13,101 nt of DNA from an uncultured Bacteroidota bacterium (lineage in GTDB: Bacteria > Bacteroidota > Bacteroidia > Chitinophagales > Chitinophagaceae). Location of the stretch: contig CAIRSV010000309.1 of the NCBI GenBank assembly GCA_903881265.1, forward strand, positions 1-13,101, written 5' to 3'. Below the pieces are notes generated by a model that saw only the letters and a program-made list of their open reading frames with translations, was not told the origin of the DNA and ran no database searches. A program made the position numbers and the translations under genes. Numbering within the stretch: the stretch's first letter is position 1; each line of letters opens with the position of its first letter. Positions 1 to 7,277 of this stretch are shown one piece after another.

Positions 1-290
1 AAGTTCCATTAGGAATCAGAGACGTTGTGAATGGTGCGGTTGGCTTAGTAAATGCATATCCTAATCCTTCTACAGACGTTGTTAATCTTTCAATCAAATT
101 GATCAATGCATCAAAAAATGTAACAGTTGAAATGGTTGATTTTGCAGGAAAGACAGTGTATACTTCGCACTTGCAAAATGTGCTTGAAAGCAGCACAAAA
201 ATTCCGGTTAGCTCATTGGCTAATGGTGTTTACCTCATTAAGGTTACAACTGATTCAGGTATTATCTCAAAAAAATTCATAAAAGAATAA
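1..290 (+). CDS. T9SS type A sorting domain protein, C-terminal end (5' truncated)
   Basis: Only the last ~95 residues of this protein lie in the window; the frame is open from the left edge (first whole codon at base 3) to a TAA at 288. What is visible is a type IX secretion C-terminal sorting domain: a YPNPS motif near the start of the domain, a beta-strand pattern ending in the typical block LANGVYLIKV, and a terminal KKFIKE. In this family the domain directs a protein with an N-terminal signal peptide from the periplasm through the T9SS in the outer membrane, where it is normally cleaved off and the cargo is released or attached to the surface. The function of the cargo lies outside the window and cannot be told. 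A GTG at 27 is internal, not a start. An intrinsic terminator follows 19 bases after the stop. Confidence 0.9.
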   Translation, partial: VPLGIRDVVNGAVGLVNAYPNPSTDVVNLSIKLINASKNVTVEMVDFAGKTVYTSHLQNVLESSTKIPVSSLANGVYLIKVTTDSGIISKKFIKE

Positions 291-309
291 TCTGATAGCA
301 GATAAATGA

Positions 310-338
310 AAAAGGTGGTCATTATGGCCACCTTTTTT
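310..338 (+). terminator. Rho-independent terminator of the T9SS cargo gene
   Basis: A 12-bp stem (310-321 with 325-336, one G-T pair) closes a 3-base loop and runs into six T residues (333-338). The GC-rich core GGTGGTC/GGCCACC plus the T-run is a textbook intrinsic terminator. It is the only strong one I find in the window. Confidence 0.88.
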
Positions 339-461
339 ATTGTATGAATGTGTCGTCGACAATTAAAATGAGTTGTGCGCTTTGTTATCAATTGCAATGT
401 CACGCAGCGATCGATTAGCCAAAAAGGCAGATCATCATGTTACACAAATTGAAGAACTAGA

Positions 462-791
462 TTATGGTTGCAATTTTTCATTTTCGATATGCCTTTTCGC
501 ATCTCGTACTTGTTTCTTTTCGAAATTATGTTCCATCGCTTTTTCAAGATCAACATTGCATTGGTTCGCTAACGCTGTCAATACCCAAAGTATGTCAGCC
601 ATTTCATCCGCGATATTTTTTTCTTTGTCTGAATCCTTGAAGCTTTGTTCACCGTAGGTTCTGACCATGATACGAGATAGTTCACCTACCTCTTCCATCA
701 ATATACCTAGATTCGTTAGTTCATTAAAATAACGTACACCTGTGGTCGTAATCCAGGTATCTACTTTTACTTGCAATTCCTTCAGTTCCAT
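462..791 (-). CDS. MazG-like nucleotide pyrophosphohydrolase
   Basis: A 109-residue, single-domain all-alpha NTP pyrophosphatase of the MazG-like type. The metal-binding signature of the superfamily is present: EEVGE at residues 33-37 and DEMAD at 62-66, i.e. EExxE followed by ExxD on the next long helix. The acidic residues bind Mg2+, and the family cleaves (d)NTPs to NMP and pyrophosphate, usually as house-cleaning of non-canonical or surplus nucleotides in the cytoplasm. The length fits the small one-domain family rather than two-domain E. coli MazG (~260 aa). The substrate cannot be read from sequence. The ATG lies one base after the TAA of dtd (TAA-T-ATG on the minus strand), so the two genes are almost certainly co-transcribed and probably translationally coupled. 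Confidence 0.88.
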   Translation of the reverse strand: MELKELQVKVDTWITTTGVRYFNELTNLGILMEEVGELSRIMVRTYGEQSFKDSDKEKNIADEMADILWVLTALANQCNVDLEKAMEHNFEKKQVRDAKRHIENEKLQP

Positions 792-792
792 A

Positions 793-1245
793 TTATTGTT
801 TGTTTTTTGAATCGATTAAAATGGTTACAGGGCCATCGTTCACCAAGGCTACTTTCATATCGGCGCCGAATAGTCCAACGCCTATTTTTTTTCCAAGATC
901 GCGTTCTAATTGCACAATCATTTTTTCATATAAGGGAATAGCGATGGTTGGTTTAGCTGCCTGTAAAAAGGATGGTCGGTTTCCTTTTTTAGTAGAGGAA
1001 TGCAAGGTAAATTGACTAATCAATAGGATATCGCCATTGACATCATTTAAGGCGAGATTCATCAACCCATTGCTATCTGAAAAAATTCGCATGTGGACGA
1101 TTTTATTACTCAGCCATTCGATGTCATCAATCGTGTCGTCATGCTCGATGCCAAGTAATACCATAAAGCCTGTTCCAATAGCATCTTTGATTTCGCCATT
1201 AATACGCACATTGGCTTCAATAACGCGTTGTATCACTGCTCGCAT
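793..1245 (-). CDS. dtd: D-aminoacyl-tRNA deacylase (DTD)
   Basis: A 150-residue protein matching the DTD family over its whole length (usual length ~145-150). It hydrolyses D-amino acids, and glycine mischarged on tRNA-Ala, from tRNA in the cytoplasm. Seen in sequence: N-terminal MRAVIQRV, SQFTL at 77-81, KKGNRPSF at 86-93, GLFGADM at 124-130 and NDGPVT at 136-141, which carries the Gly-cisPro pair of the chiral proofreading site. The start is set by MRAVIQRV; the frame stays open 39 codons further upstream, but that extension overlaps the divergent arfB gene and matches nothing in the family. A TATTTTG, one base short of the -7 consensus, lies 24 bases upstream of the ATG. mazG follows one base after the stop. 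Confidence 0.95.
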   Translation of the reverse strand: MRAVIQRVIEANVRINGEIKDAIGTGFMVLLGIEHDDTIDDIEWLSNKIVHMRIFSDSNGLMNLALNDVNGDILLISQFTLHSSTKKGNRPSFLQAAKPTIAIPLYEKMIVQLERDLGKKIGVGLFGADMKVALVNDGPVTILIDSKNKQ

Positions 1246-1253
1246 ATTACCTT

Positions 1254-1261
1254 TATATTTG
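1254..1261 (+). promoter_or_regulatory. Putative -7 promoter element of arfB
   Basis: TATATTTG is an exact match to the Bacteroidota -7 consensus TAnnTTTG. A TTG at 1228-1230 could serve as the -33 element with a 23-base spacer. Transcription would begin near 1267, giving arfB a leader of about 19 bases. The element lies in the 40-bp gap between the divergent dtd and arfB starts, and the likely dtd promoter on the other strand (1269-1275) sits right beside it. Confidence 0.55.
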
Positions 1262-1285
1262 TCGATTGCAAAATAGCACAAAAGA

Positions 1286-1684
1286 ATGAAGATCGATGTT
1301 TCAAAAGAGATAGAAATTCGTACCTCACGAAGCGGTGGCAAGGGCGGCCAACATGTAAACAAAGTAGAAACTCAAGTAGAGGTGCGCTTCGCAATTAGTG
1401 AATCGCATCTTCTTACTGACGAGCAGAAACATATCGTGTTAGAAAAGTTAGCTAAACGCCTCACCAAAGATCTTGTGTTGATTGTTAAATGCAACGAGAC
1501 TCGCACTCAATTAAGTAATAAGGAAATTGCCATCAATAAACTTCATCATCTCATCGAGCATTGTCTTGAAAAAAGAAAAGCGCGCATTGCTACTAAAACA
1601 CCACGACGTGTTGCAGAGAAGCGTATTGAAGGAAAGAAACGAAGAGGTGAGGTGAAGAGCATGCGACAGAAAGTAACAGCGTAA
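1286..1684 (+). CDS. arfB: ArfB-type peptidyl-tRNA hydrolase (ribosome rescue)
   Basis: A 132-residue release-factor-like protein of the ArfB/YaeJ family (E. coli ArfB is 140 aa). It carries the catalytic loop SGGKGGQHVNK, with GGQ at residues 20-22, which hydrolyses peptidyl-tRNA in the ribosomal peptidyl transferase centre. There is no codon-recognition domain. Instead the C-terminal third (about 93-132) is a Lys/Arg-rich tail containing KRKARIATK and KKRRGE; in the family this tail enters the empty mRNA channel of ribosomes stalled without a stop codon. Together these show a stalled-ribosome rescue factor rather than a decoding release factor. The gene diverges from dtd (40-bp gap) and converges on the aminotransferase gene (22-bp gap). 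No Shine-Dalgarno sequence is visible. Confidence 0.93.
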   Translation: MKIDVSKEIEIRTSRSGGKGGQHVNKVETQVEVRFAISESHLLTDEQKHIVLEKLAKRLTKDLVLIVKCNETRTQLSNKEIAINKLHHLIEHCLEKRKARIATKTPRRVAEKRIEGKKRRGEVKSMRQKVTA

Positions 1685-1706
1685 AATGGGTAGGTATGTA
1701 TGACAC

Positions 1707-2855
1707 TTAGCGTTGTTGTAACTTGCTCAAACGTTGGCAAGCGAGTTCTAAAGTTTCGTCTTTTTTCGCAAAACAAAATCGTATCAGCTTGTCATCCTTT
1801 CCATTGTGATTGAATGCACTGACCGGGATTGTTGCGACACCATATTCTTTGGTTAGCCAAATCGCAAATTCTTTGTCAGGCATATCGTTTATTTTTTCAT
1901 AGCTTGCCAATTGAAAGTAAGATCCTTGGGCTTTCTGATGAATCGTAAACGGCAAATCACGCAGTAATTCTAGCAACAGATTTCGTTTTTGTTCAAAGAA
2001 ACTTGGCAGCAAAAGATATTCGTTTTCATCCGTAAGAAATTGCGCAAGCGCCACTTGCATTGGTGTATTACAAGTGAAACTAAGAAATTGATGGATCTTT
2101 CTGAATTCGTTCATGAGTTCAGCTGGCGCTACACAATAACCCATCTTCCAGCCAGTAGTATGAAATACTTTTCCGAATGAATAGATGACAATACTTCGTG
2201 CAAACAGCGACGGATATTTTAATACTGATTCATGCGTGCGACCATCTAAGGTGATATGTTCATACACTTCATCACTGATGATATACATTGACGTATCTTT
2301 TGTGACCTCATCTAGTTTCAACATATCATCGTGGGTCCATACATAGCCTGTCGGATTGTGCGGCGTATTGATGATAATTGCTTTTGTCTTTGCCGTAATA
2401 GAAGCTTTCACCAATTCCCAATCAACTGAATAATCAGGATATCGAAGCGGTATACAAATGGCCTTGGCGCCATTCGTTTCGATAGTGGGAATATAACTAT
2501 CATAGGCAGGTTCCAACACGATGACTTCATCGCCTGCTTGGAGAATAGTTGTGAAGGCGGCATAAATCGCATAGGTGCCACCCGGTGTGATTGTAATTTC
2601 TGTATCAGGATGTATACTTGACTGATAGAGCTTGTTCATTTTTTCTGCCAAGGCAATTCTCAATTCAGGTACGCCAATCATTGGTGCATACTGATTGTAT
2701 CCATCTTGCATGGCTTTTGTTACAAGGTCAACCAACACTGGCGAAATCGGGTAGTCGGGAAAACCCTGCGAAAGATTAATTGCATTATGTTCCTTCGCGA
2801 GATTACTCATCACAGTAAAGATGGTTGTGCCGATATTGGGAAGTTTAGAAACCAT
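1707..2855 (-). CDS. PLP-dependent aminotransferase, methionine/kynurenine aminotransferase type
   Basis: A fold-type I, class I/II aminotransferase of 382 residues, close in layout to E. coli YbdL (methionine aminotransferase) and to kynurenine aminotransferases. Seen, numbered from the chosen ATG: KLPNIGTTIF and INLSQGFPDY near the N-terminus, NTPHNPTG at 163-170, ISDEVY at 193-198 (Asp holds the PLP pyridine nitrogen), SFGKVFHTTGWK with the PLP Schiff-base Lys at 229, and an Arg in IRFCF (359) that should bind the substrate carboxylate. Expected reaction: transfer of the amino group of Met or aromatic amino acids to a 2-oxo acid, in the cytosol; the last step of methionine salvage is a possible role. 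A GTG three codons upstream (2864) is an alternative start, but the ATG agrees with family N-termini. It lies 41 bases behind the guanylyltransferase stop, so a shared transcript is possible. Confidence 0.9.
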   Translation of the reverse strand: MVSKLPNIGTTIFTVMSNLAKEHNAINLSQGFPDYPISPVLVDLVTKAMQDGYNQYAPMIGVPELRIALAEKMNKLYQSSIHPDTEITITPGGTYAIYAAFTTILQAGDEVIVLEPAYDSYIPTIETNGAKAICIPLRYPDYSVDWELVKASITAKTKAIIINTPHNPTGYVWTHDDMLKLDEVTKDTSMYIISDEVYEHITLDGRTHESVLKYPSLFARSIVIYSFGKVFHTTGWKMGYCVAPAELMNEFRKIHQFLSFTCNTPMQVALAQFLTDENEYLLLPSFFEQKRNLLLELLRDLPFTIHQKAQGSYFQLASYEKINDMPDKEFAIWLTKEYGVATIPVSAFNHNGKDDKLIRFCFAKKDETLELACQRLSKLQQR

Positions 2856-2896
2856 GGTTTTCACGAATCTGTTAAAAGGTAAATGGGGGCAAATGG

Positions 2897-3979
2897 TTAT
2901 AAGAATTTATCGCCTTTGTTTCTTTTTACTTCTGCGACATAATCCTTGATTTGTTGTTCGCGATTGCGTTCGCAAATCAGAAGCACATCTTCGGTGTCGA
3001 CGACAATGAAATTTTCGAGTCCCTGCAGCACTACTAATTTATTGTCTGGCGCTTTGACCATGCATTGTGATGCATCGACAATCATGACATTTTTTCCATA
3101 GACCGCATTGCCAAGGTAATCTTTTTCAGAATTATCATACGCGCTGTTCCAAGTGCCTAAATCGCACCAACCAAAATAGGACGGGATTACGTGCACGTTT
3201 TTTGCCTTCTCCATGATGCCATAGTCAATTGAAATATTCGTGCATTGCGGATATACGTTCTCGATGTCGTGATGTTCGTCTGCCGTGTTATATGATTTGA
3301 CCTGTGAAAAAACGTCATTCATTTCAGGCAGGTATTTAGTCATTTCCTGTATAATGGTTTTAACGTTCCAAACGAAAATCCCTGCATTCCAAAGGAAATC
3401 GCCACTACGAACAAATGTTTCTGCTAGTTCTTGTGAAGGTTTTTCAGTGAAGGTTCTCACCTGATAGAAATTTTCATTCTTTTTTGTGGTGTCATATTGA
3501 ATATATCCGTAGCCCGTATCAGGTCGGGTAGGTTTGATGCCTAGTGTCACCAATACATTGTTCTTGCTCACAAAATCAAGTGCGTCGATGATGTCGCGTT
3601 CAAATTTTCGTTCATCAAAAATCAAATGATCAGCCGGACTCATAATGATATTTGCATCAGGGTTTAAGGCCATTAGTTTATGAGCGATATACGCTGTACA
3701 AGGTGCCGTGTTTTTTCGTGAGGGCTCACTCAGTATGTTTCTGTCAGTTAGTTCGGGAAGTTGTTCCTTTAAGGTAGGAATGTAAATTTCATTTGTGATG
3801 ATGAAGATATTTTCCTTCGGGCAGATATTGGCAAATCGTTCATAGGTCCATTGTATCAGAGATTTCCCTGTACCAAGAATGTCAAGGAATTGTTTCGGAT
3901 GATCATTTCTGCTCTCAGGCCAAAACCGGCTTCCGATGCCGCCAGCCATGATGGCAACGTAATTATTTTTTAAACTCAT
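2897..3979 (-). CDS. manC: Mannose-1-phosphate guanylyltransferase
   Basis: A 360-residue nucleotidyltransferase that makes GDP-mannose from mannose-1-phosphate and GTP. Seen: the pyrophosphorylase signature MAGGIGSRFWPESR at 11-24 followed by PKQF at 28-31 (phosphate loop and GTP site), MSPADHL in the middle (metal-binding Asp), FTEKPS, and LWNAGIFVW, all in the order found in this family. There is no C-terminal phosphomannose isomerase domain, so it is the short monofunctional type; the last ~90 residues would form the left-handed beta-helix part. The frame extends 18 codons upstream to a TTG, but the ATG at 3979 directly before the nucleotide-binding strand fits the family. GDP-mannose would feed glycosylation, including perhaps the DPM1-like transferase encoded at 11475-12191; that link is inference. 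Confidence 0.92.
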   Translation of the reverse strand: MSLKNNYVAIMAGGIGSRFWPESRNDHPKQFLDILGTGKSLIQWTYERFANICPKENIFIITNEIYIPTLKEQLPELTDRNILSEPSRKNTAPCTAYIAHKLMALNPDANIIMSPADHLIFDERKFERDIIDALDFVSKNNVLVTLGIKPTRPDTGYGYIQYDTTKKNENFYQVRTFTEKPSQELAETFVRSGDFLWNAGIFVWNVKTIIQEMTKYLPEMNDVFSQVKSYNTADEHHDIENVYPQCTNISIDYGIMEKAKNVHVIPSYFGWCDLGTWNSAYDNSEKDYLGNAVYGKNVMIVDASQCMVKAPDNKLVVLQGLENFIVVDTEDVLLICERNREQQIKDYVAEVKRNKGDKFL

Positions 3980-4010
3980 GCTTTCGTTCTGATTCTGATT
4001 TTTTAACGGA

Positions 4011-4018
4011 CTAAAGTA
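4011..4018 (-). promoter_or_regulatory. Possible -7 element of the guanylyltransferase gene
   Basis: TACTTTAG on the minus strand matches seven of eight positions of TAnnTTTG. It ends 32 bases before the ATG, inside the 115-bp gap after the yhhQ stop. Because this gap is long for an operon, a promoter here is reasonable, but the match is imperfect and no -33 element at the usual distance is clear. Confidence 0.25.
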
Positions 4019-4094
4019 CGCTTTTTTTGTCAATCCTTTTTGAATTGGATTTCAATATGTCATGAATGTTGTCTATCAATTGTTGTGGTTGATG

Positions 4095-4871
4095 CTAGTT
4101 ATCTTCGACGGCTGTCTTTTTCATGGTCGCCGCAATGTCGTGACCAAGATATCGTTCAATCCAATGATGCACGAGATAAATGACAGGCGTTATTAAAATA
4201 GCAACGACTAATTTGTAACTATATCCGACTAATGTGATGGCGAGTACCTTTGGGTAGCTCCATCCTTGACCTAATTTGAATGCGATAAAAATAACGACAA
4301 AGCTGTCGATCAATTGTGATACGATTGTTGATCCGGTAGCGCGTAACCAAATCATTTTTTCGCCTGTCATCATTTTGATCTTATGAAAAATAAATACATC
4401 CAATACCTGTCCAATTAAGAAGGCAATGACCGAACCAAAAATAATCCACATCCCTTGCCCGAAAATTTGTGCATACGCTTTTTGGGTATCCGGTATGCCC
4501 TTATCTGCATTGATGCCTATCCACCAATCGGCGGGCACCAAATGAATGGCACCATAGGCCGCCAAAAAAGAGAAACTGATGAGTGCGACTGTTAAGTATG
4601 ATAAAAATCGGACCCCTCGCATACCATAATATTCATTGATGATATCAGTCATAATAAACACAACAGGCCATAGTAAAACGCCTGCTGTGAGATTGAATGA
4701 TAGATGTTGTTCGCCGAATAATGTAAAGGTAATTGGATTGAATCCCAATGTTTTTTCGAGTGAAAAAATTTTGCCACCAATGAATTCAGCCACTAGTGCA
4801 TTCGTGATAAAAAAACCAGCAAGTATCAAAAATAATTTTGTGGGCTTGTCCTTTAGTATTTGATGGATCAT
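4095..4871 (-). CDS. yhhQ: YhhQ/VUT-family queuosine precursor transporter
   Basis: A 258-residue inner-membrane protein with about six membrane segments (roughly residues 12-32, 59-80, 87-110, 140-165, 183-203, 209-232). The family signatures are present: TDIINEYYG after the second segment and GSTIVSQLIDSFVVIFIAF across the fifth. Members of the YhhQ (vitamin uptake transporter/DUF165) family import queuosine precursors such as preQ0 and preQ1 for modification of the tRNA anticodon wobble base. The substrate is inferred from the family, since no queuosine gene or preQ1 riboswitch-like hairpin is seen nearby. Length is close to the usual ~220-250. The ATG at 4871 is the first in the frame and precedes the first membrane segment. 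Confidence 0.9.
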   Translation of the reverse strand: MIHQILKDKPTKLFLILAGFFITNALVAEFIGGKIFSLEKTLGFNPITFTLFGEQHLSFNLTAGVLLWPVVFIMTDIINEYYGMRGVRFLSYLTVALISFSFLAAYGAIHLVPADWWIGINADKGIPDTQKAYAQIFGQGMWIIFGSVIAFLIGQVLDVFIFHKIKMMTGEKMIWLRATGSTIVSQLIDSFVVIFIAFKLGQGWSYPKVLAITLVGYSYKLVVAILITPVIYLVHHWIERYLGHDIAATMKKTAVEDN

Positions 4872-4889
4872 AATTGAGAAGAAGATATG

Positions 4890-4897
4890 TAAATGTA
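4890..4897 (-). promoter_or_regulatory. Possible -7 element of yhhQ
   Basis: TACATTTA on the minus strand matches seven of eight bases of TAnnTTTG and ends 19 bases before the yhhQ ATG, in the 82-bp gap shared with the divergent DUF2147 gene. The last base differs from consensus, so this is only a candidate. Confidence 0.3.
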
Positions 4898-4953
4898 GTA
4901 AACAGGTTTTTAATTCAGTTGATTTTAATATCTTGCAATAAAAAATTACAACA

Positions 4954-5406
4954 ATGAAAGGTCTTTTTACGCTATCTATTCTCTTACTGATGGGTTTCTC
5001 TATAATGGCTCAAGATGCAGCCGATAAGATAAACGGTACTTGGCTTAATGCAGCAGCCACGGCTAAGATTCAGATTTACAAAACGACATCAGGTCATTAT
5101 GCTGGTAAAATATGTTGGATTAAGGAGCCTATTGATCCAGAGACGGGTAAGCCTAAAGTTGATAAACGGAATCCTGATAAGTCAAAACAAACCACACCTC
5201 TTCTTGATTTGGTCATCCTGAAGGCTTTTAGCTATGACAGAGAAAGTAAAGGTTGGCAACATGGAACTATCTATGATCCTAAAAACGGTAAGGATTATTC
5301 ATGCAAGATGGAACTCGCCGACGATAATAGCCTGAAGGTTAGAGGGTATCTCGGTATTTCATTATTAGGTCGGACAGAAACCTGGAAACGCGATATAAAA
5401 AAATAA
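4954..5406 (+). CDS. Secreted DUF2147 protein
   Basis: A 150-residue exported protein. Residues 1-19 form a signal peptide (Lys at 2, hydrophobic stretch LFTLSILLLMGFSIM, cleavage expected after Ala19 before QD). The rest is one DUF2147 domain with its usual landmarks: GTWLN near the start of the mature part, GHYAGKICW, DPETGKPKVDKRNPD, a central LLDLVILKAF, then IYDPKNGKDYSCKMEL, LKVRGYLGISLLGRTETW and a terminal Arg. DUF2147 is a small beta-barrel-like periplasmic domain with no established activity. The mature protein would be about 131 residues. No promoter close to consensus is seen: a TATCTTG at 4930-4936 is one base short. The stop lies 7 bases from the convergent argS stop. Confidence 0.88.
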   Translation: MKGLFTLSILLLMGFSIMAQDAADKINGTWLNAAATAKIQIYKTTSGHYAGKICWIKEPIDPETGKPKVDKRNPDKSKQTTPLLDLVILKAFSYDRESKGWQHGTIYDPKNGKDYSCKMELADDNSLKVRGYLGISLLGRTETWKRDIKK

Positions 5407-5413
5407 AGGTTGT

Positions 5414-7195
5414 CTACATTCGTTCAGGCGCATTCGCTCCAAGCAATCCTAATCCGTGCGCAAGAATATGTCTGGTAAGATAGCACAATTTAAGACGCAT
5501 CGCTTTGACTGAATCTTCTTCGGCTTTTAAAACAGAATGATCGACAAGGAAACTATTAAATTCTTTCGCGATACGATAAATATAATTGCATACCACAGAA
5601 GGATTATATTCATGTGCAGCTTGAAGCAAAGCGGCTGGATATTGCTCCAACAAAGCAAGAAGGCCTTTTTCATTGTTGGTAAGAGGGCCACTTGATTCGA
5701 TTGTATGATCGACTTCTTCTGCCTTCGCTTTTCGGAGTATCGAACAGATTCGTGCGTGCGTGTATTGAATAAACGGTCCTGTAAATCCGTGGAAATCAAT
5801 ACTCTCTTGTGGGTTGAAAATCATACGTTTTTTAGGATCAACACGCAGCAGATAAAATTTCAACGCACCCATACCCAATGTATCAAATAAGGTATCAAGT
5901 TCGTTAGCAGTAAAGCCATCTACTTTACCGAGTTCCTCTGTGTTTTTCTTTGCGATCGCTGTCATCTCGTCAATCATATCATCAGCGTCTACCACAGTTC
6001 CTTCGCGGCTTTTCATTTTTCCAGTTGGCAGTTCAACCATGCCATATGATAAATGATAAATGCCATCCGCACCAGGTTCGCCTAGTTTCTGCATGATGAG
6101 TTTAAGCACCTGCATATGATAATTTTGTTCATCACCAATCACATAGACAGAAGTATCCATGCTGTAATCCGAGTATTTTAGATTCGCAGTGCCGATATCT
6201 TGTGTCATATAGACCGATGTGCCATCGCCACGAAGCAATAATTTTTGGTCGAGTCCATCAGCAGTCAAATCAATCCAAACAGACTGATCATCCTTCTTGA
6301 AAAGCACGCCATTAGCGAGTCCTTTGTCGATGATTTTTTTTCCGAGTAGATAGGTGTCGCTTTCATAATACATCGCATCAAAATCAATGCCCATTCGGTT
6401 ATACGTGATTCGAAAACCTGCATACACCCAGTCGTTCATTTTTTTCCAAAGGGCCATTGTCTCGGCATCACCAGCTTCCCATTTGCGAAGCAGTTCTTGT
6501 GCTTCGATTAAAATCGGTGTCTTTTTCTCGGCGTCTTCTTTTGGTACGCCTTGACTGATTAAATCGTCAATTTGAATCTTATGGATGTCGTTGAATTTTA
6601 CGTAATAATCACCAACGAGATGATCGCCCTTAATGCCGGTTGACTCAGGTGTTGCGCCATTCGCGTAGTGAAGCCATGCCACCATACTTTTACAGATATG
6701 AATGCCACGGTCATTGATTAGATTTGCTTTGATGACTTCATAGCCAGTGGCTTTGAAAATATTGGCAACGGAATAGCCTAAAAAGATATTGCGCAGATGT
6801 CCGAAATGAAGGGGCTTATTGGTATTGGGTGAAGAGTATTCTATCATCACCTTTTTGCCGTTGGGCTCAAACGTCCCGAACTGTTTTTCATTCCAGTTTG
6901 TATGCAGGAAATCAACAAAAAATGCCTGATTGACACGCAGGTTTAGGAATCCTTTAATGACATTGAAGTCGGTAAATAGACTGTTATTTTTTACCATCGC
7001 ATCACCTAGTTCTTGCGCAATTTCATCAGGCTTTTTGCCTACTAATTTGGAAAGTGAAAATGTCACTAACGTATAATCGCCTTCAAACTCAGGTTTGGTT
7101 TCATTGATCAGAATTTCTGCAGCCGCAACGTGTTTGTCATACACTGCAGCCATGGCTTCAGCAGCTGATTGTTTAATTTTATCGATAAGATTCAT
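5414..7195 (-). CDS. argS: Arginyl-tRNA synthetase
   Basis: A full-length class I synthetase of 593 residues that charges tRNA-Arg with arginine using ATP. Seen: an N-terminal Add-1-type domain (about 1-110), the HIGH-type signature SSPNTNKPLHFGHLRN with HFGH at 130-133, ANLINDRGIHICKSM just after, the KMSKS-loop equivalent GKMKSREGTVV at 392-401, and a C-terminal DALR anticodon-binding domain starting near GFTGPFIQYTHAR and ending in the typical PERM. The start is the ATG at 7195; a TTG seven codons upstream (7216) overlaps the predicted promoter and is rejected. The gene diverges from a lipoprotein gene (82-bp gap) and converges on the DUF2147 gene, so it should be transcribed alone. Confidence 0.97.
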   Translation of the reverse strand: MNLIDKIKQSAAEAMAAVYDKHVAAAEILINETKPEFEGDYTLVTFSLSKLVGKKPDEIAQELGDAMVKNNSLFTDFNVIKGFLNLRVNQAFFVDFLHTNWNEKQFGTFEPNGKKVMIEYSSPNTNKPLHFGHLRNIFLGYSVANIFKATGYEVIKANLINDRGIHICKSMVAWLHYANGATPESTGIKGDHLVGDYYVKFNDIHKIQIDDLISQGVPKEDAEKKTPILIEAQELLRKWEAGDAETMALWKKMNDWVYAGFRITYNRMGIDFDAMYYESDTYLLGKKIIDKGLANGVLFKKDDQSVWIDLTADGLDQKLLLRGDGTSVYMTQDIGTANLKYSDYSMDTSVYVIGDEQNYHMQVLKLIMQKLGEPGADGIYHLSYGMVELPTGKMKSREGTVVDADDMIDEMTAIAKKNTEELGKVDGFTANELDTLFDTLGMGALKFYLLRVDPKKRMIFNPQESIDFHGFTGPFIQYTHARICSILRKAKAEEVDHTIESSGPLTNNEKGLLALLEQYPAALLQAAHEYNPSVVCNYIYRIAKEFNSFLVDHSVLKAEEDSVKAMRLKLCYLTRHILAHGLGLLGANAPERM

Positions 7196-7213
7196 ACGCC
7201 TCAATATTTGCGA

Positions 7214-7221
7214 CAAAAGTA
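7214..7221 (-). promoter_or_regulatory. Putative -7 promoter element of argS
   Basis: TACTTTTG on the minus strand is an exact TAnnTTTG match. It ends 19 bases before the argS ATG, so transcription should begin near 7208 and leave a leader of about 13 bases. A -33 TTG at a convincing distance is not seen. Confidence 0.55.
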
Positions 7222-7264
7222 CTATATCCAGTTCTTGATTTAGTTTATAATATCAAAAAATGAT

Positions 7265-7272
7265 TAGATTTG
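7265..7272 (+). promoter_or_regulatory. Putative -7 element giving a leaderless lipoprotein mRNA
   Basis: TAGATTTG is an exact TAnnTTTG match followed by CCAAC and the ATG at 7278. The final G is six bases before the A of the start codon, so the expected transcription start falls at or next to the ATG. The same arrangement occurs before the transketolase gene (TACTTTTG-CCACC-ATG), down to a nearly identical 5-base spacer. It also shows that the in-frame ATG at 7260 lies upstream of the transcript start. Confidence 0.6.
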
Positions 7273-7277
7273 CCAAC

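Noticed and set aside
351..361. Small palindrome TGTCG-T-CGACA after the first terminator
   Set aside because: Arms of only five bases, no second copy in the window and no promoter beside it; not distinguishable from chance.
373..657. Open frame on the plus strand opposite the mazG-like gene
   Set aside because: It is antisense to a gene with clear family motifs and its translation shows no domain, so it is a shadow frame.
1246..1362. 39-codon upstream extension of dtd
   Set aside because: It overlaps the divergent arfB coding region, has no family match, and MRAVIQRV at 1245 is the canonical DTD N-terminus.
5527..5799. Alternative minus-strand frame inside argS (90 codons)
   Set aside because: It lies within the conserved C-terminal domain of argS in another frame; no motif or start signal.
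7260..7277. ATG at 7260 as start of the lipoprotein gene
   Set aside because: An exact TAnnTTTG lies between it and the ATG at 7278, and the later start gives a clean lipoprotein signal peptide.
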